DNA of 6,110 nucleotides from assembly GCA_965363675.1 (NCBI GenBank), contig CBDTTW010000186.1:1-6110 (forward strand). The letters are read 5' to 3'. Shown one piece after another: positions 1 through 4,772 of this stretch. Positions within the stretch are counted from its first letter, which is position 1. Each line of letters opens with the position of its first letter. The position numbers and the translations under genes were made by a program. This DNA is from CBDTTW01 sp965363675 (GTDB lineage Bacteria; Bacteroidota; Rhodothermia; Rhodothermales; DASSAV01). The notes under the pieces were generated by a model. That model did no database searches and was not told where the DNA came from. It was given only the letters and a program-made list of their open reading frames with translations.

Positions 1-115
1 CGCCCGTGCGTTGGGCTTGCGCCGCCGGCGCCGCAGCGGCGGCCGCGACGAGGAACAGAGCGAGCCGGCCCAAGCGAAGAAGCTGCGGGCGTCGCGTGAA
101 GTCGGCGGTAGGCAA
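1..115 (-). CDS. N-terminus of a secreted protein, cut by the window edge
   Basis: Reading leftward, this frame encodes a typical Sec signal peptide. A basic start containing RRPQLLRLGR is followed by the hydrophobic stretch LALFLVAAAAAAP and a likely signal peptidase I site, AQA|Q, with only a few mature residues before the window ends. No ATG lies in frame between the upstream in-frame TGA (about 131-129) and the signal peptide. The TTG at 115-113 is the best start, giving roughly 38 visible codons; a second TTG nearer the hydrophobic core is the alternative. No Shine-Dalgarno sequence is visible, as for the other genes here. The start is about 40 bases beyond the stop of the cytidine deaminase gene on the same strand with no terminator between, so the two are probably co-transcribed. 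The mature protein is outside the window, so no function can be given. Confidence 0.55.
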   Translation of the reverse strand, partial: MPTADFTRRPQLLRLGRLALFLVAAAAAAPAAQAQRTG

Positions 116-155
116 AGCTTTACAGGGTGAGATTCAGAGAGGCCAAGGTATGGCA

Positions 156-935
156 TCAACGAAGATGCGCCTTGTTTAGTTTTGTGCCGGAAAAGGATAG
201 CGGCAGTAATTCATCGGTTGTGCATGTGTGGCCGCCGCCGTGCAGGACAACCGGGATGCCTGGAAGCTGCTCGGCCAGGAGCTGGCGGCAGGCCCCGCAA
301 GGCGAGCCGCCGGGGTCGCGGACGCAGAGCAGGTGCACGCGCCGCACTTCGGGGGTGAGGCCGTAGCTGCATGCCGCGCCGAGCGCGTTGCGCTCGGCGC
401 AAACGATGTGCTGCCATTCCGGGTGCTCGACGTTTACCCCCGGGATGCAGCGGCCGTCGGAGAGTTCGAGCAGGGCGGCGACGGGAAAGTCGGACTCGGG
501 GGTATAGGCGCGCGCGGAAAGCCGCTGAAGACGCTCCGAGAAGTCGCCGGCGTCGCCCGCGTCGCAATACGGCGAGAGGCGCCCGCCGAGCGGAGGCAGG
601 GCTGCGTCCGAAGCGAGGCGGTAGAGGCGCGGTTCGGCCCGGACGAAGCGCCCGAACGGCGTTGCTTCGAGGTACGCCGCTTCGGTGGGGCCGGGCGTGT
701 GCGCGAAGGCGACGGCCACGGCGTCGCGGCGCCCGGCGGCGACGGCCAGGCCGACGGCGCTGTTCAGGGGGGGCAGCGTGAGTCCGAACGAGGCGCTTTC
801 GAGGCGCACGCCGGGCGCCCACGCGCCGTCGGAGAAGAGCAGCACGACGGCCTCACGCCGGGCGCCGTAAGGGGCGCAGCGTACTTCGACGGCGGCTTCG
901 GCGGCCGCGAGGAGGGTTCGGGAGGCGTCGGACAT
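156..935 (-). CDS. cdd: Tandem-domain cytidine deaminase (degenerate N-half, catalytic C-half)
   Basis: Cytidine deaminases hydrolyse cytidine or deoxycytidine to the uridine form plus ammonia, a cytosolic step of pyrimidine salvage. The 259-residue product has two copies of the fold. The C-terminal copy (about 132-248) carries the zinc-site motifs: NVE at 168-170 (ribose recognition), CAER at 179-182 (zinc Cys and proton-shuttling Glu181), PCGACRQ at 212-218 (two more zinc Cys), and a family-like LLPLSF end. The N-terminal copy (about 6-108) keeps the fold pattern (APYGARREAV, SDG, PGVRLESASFGLT), but PPLN at 55-58 sits where CAER should be and there is no PCxxC. The family has single-domain tetramers of about 130 residues and E. 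coli-type two-domain dimers with the active half first; here the order is reversed. The ATG at 935 was chosen because the N-domain begins immediately; no Shine-Dalgarno is visible. A secreted-protein gene follows about 40 bases downstream. A related deaminase on another nucleoside or base is possible. Confidence 0.92.
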   Translation of the reverse strand: MSDASRTLLAAAEAAVEVRCAPYGARREAVVLLFSDGAWAPGVRLESASFGLTLPPLNSAVGLAVAAGRRDAVAVAFAHTPGPTEAAYLEATPFGRFVRAEPRLYRLASDAALPPLGGRLSPYCDAGDAGDFSERLQRLSARAYTPESDFPVAALLELSDGRCIPGVNVEHPEWQHIVCAERNALGAACSYGLTPEVRRVHLLCVRDPGGSPCGACRQLLAEQLPGIPVVLHGGGHTCTTDELLPLSFSGTKLNKAHLR

Positions 936-960
936 GGAAGCGGCAGAGGCGAAATGAGGA

Positions 961-1021
961 TATCGAATTCGAATATTCCGTTATTGAAAAACAAAAGCGT
1001 AAAAACGAAAAATCAAAAAAA
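961..1021 (-). promoter_or_regulatory. AT-rich island upstream of the deaminase gene, probable promoter/operator region
   Basis: This stretch is strikingly AT-rich against its surroundings. It holds several A-runs on the plus strand (987-991, 993-996, 1001-1005, 1008-1012, 1015-1021), which read as T-tracts upstream of the deaminase gene, plus overlapping short palindromes at 964-978 (CGAATTCG, ATTCGAAT, GAATATTC) ending about 29 bases from the start codon. The location suits a promoter with an upstream AT element and a possible operator. I could not fix a -35/-10 pair with acceptable spacing, nor a Bacteroidota-type TAnnTTTG box, so the promoter itself is inferred from position and composition. 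Confidence 0.35.
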
Positions 1022-1140
1022 TGGCTACGCGCCGTCATGCCGCGCGCAGGCATAAGGTATGAACGCCTCTGAGCGCGGCGCCGTTTCAAAAGCCTGCTTA
1101 CGGGCTTCTTCTCGCGTTTGCACACAGCATGCAGTGATTA

Positions 1141-1168
1141 TTGCCTTTGCCTGCGTATACGTTAGTAT
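1141..1168 (+). promoter_or_regulatory. Possible promoter of the sensor-kinase gene
   Basis: TTGCCT at 1141-1146 and TAGTAT at 1163-1168 are separated by 16 bases, an acceptable but imperfect sigma70-like pair. TTGCCT is repeated directly at 1147-1152. The start codon is nearly 200 bases downstream, so either the leader is long or the true promoter lies nearer the gene, where I found no well-spaced pair. Confidence 0.25.
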
Positions 1169-1364
1169 CCATGTCGGCGTTTTGAAGGGTAGGTAGGCGG
1201 GCGTTTTGCCTTGGGCAAGCGCTTCTGCCCGGCCGCGCGGCCCTCTCCGGGGTGCGCCGGAAGTACCATGCAGAATTGGTCTACTACTCAGCAATAAGTG
1301 TGTAGATTGCAACTCGAATTTCCGATAGGCATTTCTTTTTTCTGCCTTCTCCGGCAGGCCCCCC

Positions 1365-3599
1365 ATGATGGAGCTTCTTGACGCCGCATCTTCGCCTGCG
1401 CTGACCGGGCTGCTGGAGCAGGCCGGCGTCGGTGTGGCGCTGGTGAGCGCCGAAGGGAAGATCCTTGCGGTCAACCGGATGCTTCAGGAAATCGCCGCCG
1501 AGGCGGCGCCCTCGCTTTCGGGGGACGGCTGCGGCCCCGTGGCTGTGCTCGACCGGCTGGTGTTCGGGCTGCCCGACTCGCACGGCGTGTTGTGGTGCGA
1601 GACGGCCGAAGGGCGCAAGGCGTTCAGCCGCTGCATGATTCCTCTAGCCGAGGGGCCGCACGCGGGCGGGCATCTGGCGCTCCTGCCCCCGACGGCCGCC
1701 CCCGAGGCGCCGCCGCATTCCTGGCATGCCGCCGTGCTGGACGCCGGGCCCGATGCCCTCGTCGTCGTGGACGCAGAGAACTGCATCGTTTATGTGAACC
1801 GGCAGGCGCAGATGCTGCTGGGCTATGCCCCCGGCGCGCTCCTCGGAGCGCCGCTCTCGCAGATCATTCCGCAGCGCCACCAGGGGGCGCACCGCCTGCA
1901 CGTCGCAACGTACCGCGCGCAGCCGGAGCCGCGCCTCATGGGCGCACACCGCCGCCTGAGCGTCCTGCGGGCCGATGGATCCGAGGCGCCGGTGGAAATC
2001 AGCCTCAGCCCCATCGAGCAGGAAGGCCGCCTGTACGTGGCGGCGGCCCTCCGGGACATGGGGGAGCGCTTGCAAATGGAGGCGGCGCTCGAACGCCGGG
2101 GCGCGACGCTGGAGGCCATTGCGTTCATGGCGCAGCAGTTCCTGGGCTCGTGGGCCATCGAGCGCCACCTCGGCGCGGCCTGCCGCCGGCTCGGCCTCGC
2201 CGCCGAGGCGCAGCGCGTCTACATCGTCGAGGGAGGGCAGTTGGCCTCGGGGGCGCCGGGGTTTTTCGTGCGCGCGGAGTGGGCGGCGCCCGGCCAGGCG
2301 AAGATGCACCCTCCGGAGGGCGCGGCGCTCACGCCGGCGGAGGCGCTTACGCCGCTCTGGCAGGGGCTGCTCCGCCTGGGGCGGCTCGTGCAGGCCGACC
2401 GCGCGACGGCGGCTCCGCCGGAGCGAGAGCGGCTGGACGCCCGCGAGGCTACGCGCATGCTGCTGGCCCCGATTCGGTGCGGCATGGCGTGGTGGGGGTA
2501 CCTGGGCCTGGATCTCGGAGGCTCCGGGCGTGCATGGTCGGAGCCGGAAACGGACGCCTTGCTCACGGCCGCCGCCATCCTGGGCGCCGCCGCCGAAAAC
2601 AGCCAGTCGCGCGGGCGCGTAAGCCGCCTGGCGGCCATTATCGAGAGCACCGGCGACGCGGTCATCGGCAAGAATGCCGAGGGGATTATCGTAAGCTGGA
2701 ACAAGGCGGCCGAGCGGCTCTACGGCTACCGCGACGAAGAGATCATCGGGCGCCCGGCGGGTATTCTGCTGCCGGTAGAAGACCGCCCGGCCATCGCGAA
2801 CTACATCGAAGCCGTGGCGAGCGGCCGGCTGCCGGCCCGCGAGGAGACCGACCACGTCACGCGCGACGGGCGGCGCATCCACGTATCGCTGACGCGGTCC
2901 ATCGTCCGCGACGCAGGCGACGAGCGCATCGGCGTCTCGACGATCGTGCGCGACGTAACGGACCGCACGCGCACCCTCCGCCAGATGGCTCGGCTGGCGG
3001 CCGTCGAGCAGCGGCAAATCGGCCACGAGTTGCACGAGGACCTGGCGCAGCGCCTTGCCAGCGCGGCCCTGCTGACGGGCGTGCTGGTCCAGAAGCTCGA
3101 CCGCGACTGCCCCGCGCATGCCGCGGCCTCGCGCAAAATCTCGGAGGTGGTGGCCAACGCCGTTTCGTTCGCGCGCGAGCTTTCGCGGCGCGTCTCGCCG
3201 GTGGATATCCACGCCGAGGGGCTGATGTACGCGCTGCGCGCGCTCGCCGAGGAAACGGAGGAGACCCTGAGCGTGCCGTGCTTCTTCGAGGCCGCCGAGC
3301 CGGTGCTGGTGCCGGACCGCGATGCGGCGCTGTACCTGTACCGCCTTACGAGCGAGTTCGTCAACGCGGCCGCCGACCGGGGCGGCGTCGGGAGCATCAG
3401 CATCATGCTAAGCCACCGGGGCGACGACGGCGTGCTGACGATAGAAGTGGAGACGGCTCCGGAGGCCCCGCCGCCGAGCGCCGAGCAGCCGCCGGAGTAC
3501 CAGTTGCTGCGCTATCAGGCCGGTCTCATCGAGGCGACTACGCGCTTCGAGCCGGTCGATGAGCGGACGCGGCGCGTCGAGGTGCGTTTCAAGCTGTAG
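1365..3599 (+). CDS. PAS-PAS-GAF-PAS sensor protein with HPK7-type histidine kinase core, ATPase half degenerate
   Basis: A 744-residue cytoplasmic sensor with no signal peptide or membrane segment. Visible domains: a weak PAS-like segment (about 14-108); a clear PAS (about 119-235); a GAF domain (about 246-413) with the WWGYLGLDL and W-SE-ETDALL signatures; and a textbook PAS (about 421-535; IIESTGDAVIGK, SWNKAAERLYGY, IVRDVTDR). A HisKA_3-like dimerisation segment (about 537-630) has RQIGHELHEDLAQRL at 550-564, making His557 the expected phospho-acceptor with Gln562 at the family position. The C-terminal 650-744 aligns with an HPK7 ATPase domain (LYRLTSEFVNAA; LRYQAGLIEATTRF; VEVRFKL). However, the DxGxG-type box is missing (ETAPE at 696-700 instead), the glycine lid is absent, and Ala668 sits where the Mg-binding Asn is expected. 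The ATG at 1365 follows an in-frame stop at 1326 with no other start between. No response regulator is in the window; a terminator follows. It is either a divergent kinase or a pseudokinase relaying signals by conformation or phospho-acceptance. Confidence 0.9.
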   Translation: MMELLDAASSPALTGLLEQAGVGVALVSAEGKILAVNRMLQEIAAEAAPSLSGDGCGPVAVLDRLVFGLPDSHGVLWCETAEGRKAFSRCMIPLAEGPHAGGHLALLPPTAAPEAPPHSWHAAVLDAGPDALVVVDAENCIVYVNRQAQMLLGYAPGALLGAPLSQIIPQRHQGAHRLHVATYRAQPEPRLMGAHRRLSVLRADGSEAPVEISLSPIEQEGRLYVAAALRDMGERLQMEAALERRGATLEAIAFMAQQFLGSWAIERHLGAACRRLGLAAEAQRVYIVEGGQLASGAPGFFVRAEWAAPGQAKMHPPEGAALTPAEALTPLWQGLLRLGRLVQADRATAAPPERERLDAREATRMLLAPIRCGMAWWGYLGLDLGGSGRAWSEPETDALLTAAAILGAAAENSQSRGRVSRLAAIIESTGDAVIGKNAEGIIVSWNKAAERLYGYRDEEIIGRPAGILLPVEDRPAIANYIEAVASGRLPAREETDHVTRDGRRIHVSLTRSIVRDAGDERIGVSTIVRDVTDRTRTLRQMARLAAVEQRQIGHELHEDLAQRLASAALLTGVLVQKLDRDCPAHAAASRKISEVVANAVSFARELSRRVSPVDIHAEGLMYALRALAEETEETLSVPCFFEAAEPVLVPDRDAALYLYRLTSEFVNAAADRGGVGSISIMLSHRGDDGVLTIEVETAPEAPPPSAEQPPEYQLLRYQAGLIEATTRFEPVDERTRRVEVRFKL

Positions 3600-3620
3600 C
3601 GCGCCGCCGAGCGCGCCGTG

Positions 3621-3659
3621 AACAAGGGCCTGCGACTAAGGATCGCAGGCCCTTGTTTT
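3621..3659 (+). terminator. Rho-independent terminator of the sensor gene, possibly shared with the opposing tRNA unit
   Basis: A perfect 15-bp inverted repeat, AACAAGGGCCTGCGA (3621-3635) and TCGCAGGCCCTTGTT (3643-3657), encloses a 7-base loop and runs into TTTT at 3656-3659. It starts 21 bases after the sensor stop codon. Read on the minus strand the same stem ends in TTGTTC without a longer U-run, so it could terminate the converging tRNA transcript less efficiently. Confidence 0.88.
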
Positions 3660-3664
3660 CAAGG

Positions 3665-3749
3665 TACCGAGAGCGGGATTCGAACCCGCACGGGAGTCGC
3701 CTCCCAGCGGATTTTAAGTCCGCAGCGTCTACCGTTCCGCCATCCCGGC
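3665..3749 (-). tRNA. tRNA-Leu (anticodon UAA)
   Basis: The minus strand folds into an 85-base class II tRNA. The acceptor arm pairs GCCGGGA with TCTCGGT, including two G-U pairs, and has discriminator A. The D arm is GCGGAACGGTAGACGC. The anticodon stem GCGGA/TCCGC holds the loop CTTAAAA, with anticodon UAA at plus-strand 3716-3714. The long variable arm (GGGAG/CTCCC) is typical of leucine tRNAs. The T arm is GCGGG-TTCGAAT-CCCGC. It decodes UUA and, by wobble, UUG. CCA is not encoded (CCT follows the discriminator), so the 3' end must be added by a nucleotidyltransferase. I see no second copy of its 3' end nearby, so nothing suggests use as an integration site. Confidence 0.96.
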
Positions 3750-3765
3750 CTGTTCCGGCGCAGGC

Positions 3766-3794
3766 AAGGTACGGCATCGGCGCAGAGGCTTCAA
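3766..3794 (-). promoter_or_regulatory. Probable promoter of tRNA-Leu
   Basis: On the minus strand, TTGAAG (3794-3789) and TACCTT (3771-3766) are exactly 17 bases apart. The expected start is about ten bases before the mature tRNA 5' end at 3749, the usual distance for a tRNA promoter. It lies in the 67-base gap after the coiled-coil gene, so the tRNA need not depend on readthrough from that gene, although no terminator separates them. Confidence 0.5.
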
Positions 3795-3816
3795 ACACCC
3801 TGGGCGCCGCCGGAGG

Positions 3817-4311
3817 TTACACGGAGTGCGCTTCGGGCAAGTCGAACATGGCGTCCGAGGCGCTCATGAGCTTGCGACACGTCTCGGCGTATTTGTCGTA
3901 GAGCGCGCGGTGCTCGTCGAGCATCATGTTGCTCAGGCGGATCTGGTTCTGGAGCGCGAGCGAAGCTTCGTTGAAGAACCGTTCGAGGCGCTCGTTTTCC
4001 TCGCGCAGCCGCTCGATCTCGTCGAGGGCAAAATGCAAATCGGGGCCGGCCGCCGCGAAGGCCTGGGCGGTGGCCTCGGAAATCCGGTCGCCGTCGGTGC
4101 GGTTGAACGGCGGCACGATGCAGAGCGTCTGGTCGCCGTCGAGGCGGACGGTGTAGGCGACGTAGGGGGCGTTGCGGTCGCCCTGGTTGATCGCCTTGAC
4201 GCCGGCGCGGCCGCGCGCGGCAAAGTCCGGGTCGCGCGGATCGAGGTCGTTGCAGAGCAGCTTCGCAGCGGCGCGCATCCGGGCGAGGCGTTCGGTCGAG
4301 GCGTCGGGCAT
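3817..4311 (-). CDS. Uncharacterised 164-residue protein with a C-terminal coiled coil
   Basis: I do not recognise this protein. The frame is open further upstream, but the extra residues would be low-quality sequence covering the origin region, so the ATG at 4311 (MPDASTERLARM) is preferred; no Shine-Dalgarno is visible. Residues 1-50 look helical and basic. Residues 50-68 look like beta strands (YVAYTVRLDGD, TLCIVPPF). From about 91 the sequence is helical with a clear 3-4 repeat: Leu92, Ala95, Ile99, Leu102, Asn106, Leu109, Phe113, Ala116, Leu120. An Asn at a core position is typical of parallel two-stranded coils. The stretch AFAAAGPDLHFALDEIERLREEN resembles, by layout only, phage-type small proteins in which an alanine-rich helix leads into LLAEVERLRAEN. 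There is no signal peptide, membrane segment or catalytic motif. It diverges from dnaA across the presumed origin and precedes tRNA-Leu by 67 bases. Codon composition matches its neighbours. Confidence 0.72.
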   Translation of the reverse strand: MPDASTERLARMRAAAKLLCNDLDPRDPDFAARGRAGVKAINQGDRNAPYVAYTVRLDGDQTLCIVPPFNRTDGDRISEATAQAFAAAGPDLHFALDEIERLREENERLERFFNEASLALQNQIRLSNMMLDEHRALYDKYAETCRKLMSASDAMFDLPEAHSV

Positions 4312-4475
4312 GGCAGGCTGAAAAAAAGAGGAAGAGCGCCAAACTGGAGTAGGTATCGGCGGGACTGTTTTTTTCTGAAGCGGCGGCGCAGAGATCGCGC
4401 AAACGCGCAAAAAAACCGTCGGCGCGCCGGGGCCAGGGTTGCAGGGCGCATGGGGTGGAGCGCGGGTGGTCAAGT
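4312..4475. other. Intergenic stretch with three 7-base A/T runs, 5' side of the presumed origin
   Basis: This is the part of the intergenic region nearest the coiled-coil gene and must contain that gene's promoter and leader. I could not identify a well-spaced promoter. Against a GC-rich background it carries runs of exactly seven: A at 4321-4327, T at 4368-4374, A at 4409-4415. A 10-bp palindrome CGGCGCGCCG lies at 4420-4429. Neither T-run (plus strand at 4368, minus strand at 4415) follows a stable stem, so I do not call terminators. Confidence 0.4.
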
Positions 4476-4616
4476 TGTTGATAAGTGGCGCACGGGCTGT
4501 TACGAAATCGTTATGCGCAGATGCATGTGTCGGCAGGCTGAGAACGTTCATTCCGGTTCGGTAGCGGCCTTGTCAAGCGTGTGCGCCCCCGACTTTTCCA
4601 CCGGGGTATGCACAGT

Positions 4617-4628
4617 CCGGCGCGCCGG
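4617..4628. repeat. 12-bp GC palindrome between two facing DnaA boxes
   Basis: CCGGCGCGCCGG is a perfect palindrome. It abuts the exact DnaA box on its right and is two bases from the GTATGCACA box on its left. The two boxes are in opposite orientation, so the whole block 4606-4637 is close to an inverted repeat. Short GC palindromes are common in DNA of this composition, so the position rather than the palindrome is what is notable. Confidence 0.6.
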
Positions 4629-4637
4629 TGTGGATAA
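4629..4637 (-). promoter_or_regulatory. Consensus DnaA box
   Basis: TGTGGATAA on the plus strand is the exact complement of the high-affinity box TTATCCACA. It lies about 50 bases upstream of the predicted dnaA -35 element and 136 bases upstream of the dnaA start codon. It is the strongest single sign that DnaA binds here. Confidence 0.85.
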
Positions 4638-4689
4638 GGCGGGGCGGTCGCCGGGCGGAGGGTGTGGAGAAGTGGTGGGCCTATAGTGC

Positions 4690-4718
4690 TTGCACGCGGA
4701 TCGGCGCGTGGGTAGAAT
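4690..4718 (+). promoter_or_regulatory. Probable dnaA promoter
   Basis: TTGCAC (4690-4695) and TAGAAT (4713-4718) are separated by exactly 17 bases, each one or two changes from the sigma70 consensus. Transcription would start near 4725, leaving a leader of about 48 bases. The nearest DnaA-box-like site ends at 4671, 18 bases upstream of the -35, a layout compatible with regulation by DnaA itself. If the organism uses the Bacteroidota TAnnTTTG-type promoter this match may be less meaningful. Confidence 0.6.
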
Positions 4719-4772
4719 AGCACCGCGGGCATCACCCCCGCGCTCCACGCCGCCGAACCTCAGGTAGTCGCC

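Larger units (their letters stand above)
936..1364. other. Divergent intergenic region between the deaminase and sensor genes
   Basis: These 429 bases separate two genes transcribed away from each other, so promoters for both should lie here. I see no convincing protein gene or structural RNA. Visible items: an AT-rich island at 961-1021; a 13-codon ORF at 1021-1062; a weak 6-bp hairpin (AAGCCT/GGGCTT) at 1090-1107 followed by CTTCTT; an 8-bp palindrome CGTATACG at 1154-1161; a hairpin at 1201-1222 built on TTGCC-TTG-GGCAA; and a 12-bp GC palindrome GGCCGCGCGGCC at 1231-1242. The last could be chance in GC-rich DNA. If the promoter at 1141-1168 is right, the sensor mRNA has a leader of nearly 200 bases containing the last two structures. 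Confidence 0.5.
4476..4671. other. oriC: Putative chromosomal replication origin (oriC): cluster of DnaA-box-like sites
   Basis: Against the consensus TTATNCACA I count one exact match and several near matches in under 200 bases: 4476-4484 minus (TTATCAACA, one mismatch), 4511-4519 plus (TTATGCGCA, one), 4594-4602 plus (TTTTCCACC, two), 4606-4614 plus (GTATGCACA, one), 4629-4637 minus (TTATCCACA, exact) and 4663-4671 minus (TTCTCCACA, one). A location directly upstream of dnaA is common for bacterial origins. The most AT-rich part, about 4496-4526, could be the unwinding element but is short. The rest is GC-rich. An alternative is that these boxes serve only dnaA autoregulation and the origin lies elsewhere. 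Confidence 0.7.

Noticed and set aside
1..153. ATG-started minus-strand frame (MPYLGLSES...) overlapping the signal-peptide frame
   Set aside because: It becomes Arg/Pro-rich and motif-free, while the alternative frame encodes a textbook signal peptide.
228..1055. 275-codon plus-strand open frame opposite the deaminase gene
   Set aside because: Low-complexity Arg/Gly/Ala product on the complement of a gene with clear catalytic motifs; high GC keeps shadow frames open.
1117..1125. DnaA-box-like GTTTGCACA upstream of the sensor gene
   Set aside because: Two mismatches and isolated; expected by chance.
1644..3212. 522-codon minus-strand frame opposite the sensor gene
   Set aside because: Arg-rich antisense shadow without recognisable motifs.
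1592..3562. 656-codon plus-strand frame inside the sensor gene
   Set aside because: Extremely Arg/Gly/Pro-rich product with no domain, out of frame with the PAS/GAF/kinase protein.
3665..3749. tRNA-Leu as a phage or island attachment site
   Set aside because: No duplicated tRNA 3' end, integrase or compositional break is visible in the window.
3589..3901. Short frames over the tRNA giving peptides like GIRTRTGV, ERDSNPHGS or RDGGTVDAADLKS
   Set aside because: These are familiar spurious translations of tRNA genes; the DNA folds as tRNA-Leu.
4408..4430. Minus-strand T-run after CGGCGCGCCG as a terminator
   Set aside because: The palindrome leaves no loop and is separated from the T-run; no stable stem forms directly before it.
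4312..4551. N-terminal extension of the coiled-coil protein to an ATG at 4551
   Set aside because: It would run through the A/T runs and DnaA-box region and adds low-complexity Pro/Thr sequence; the ATG at 4311 is more natural.
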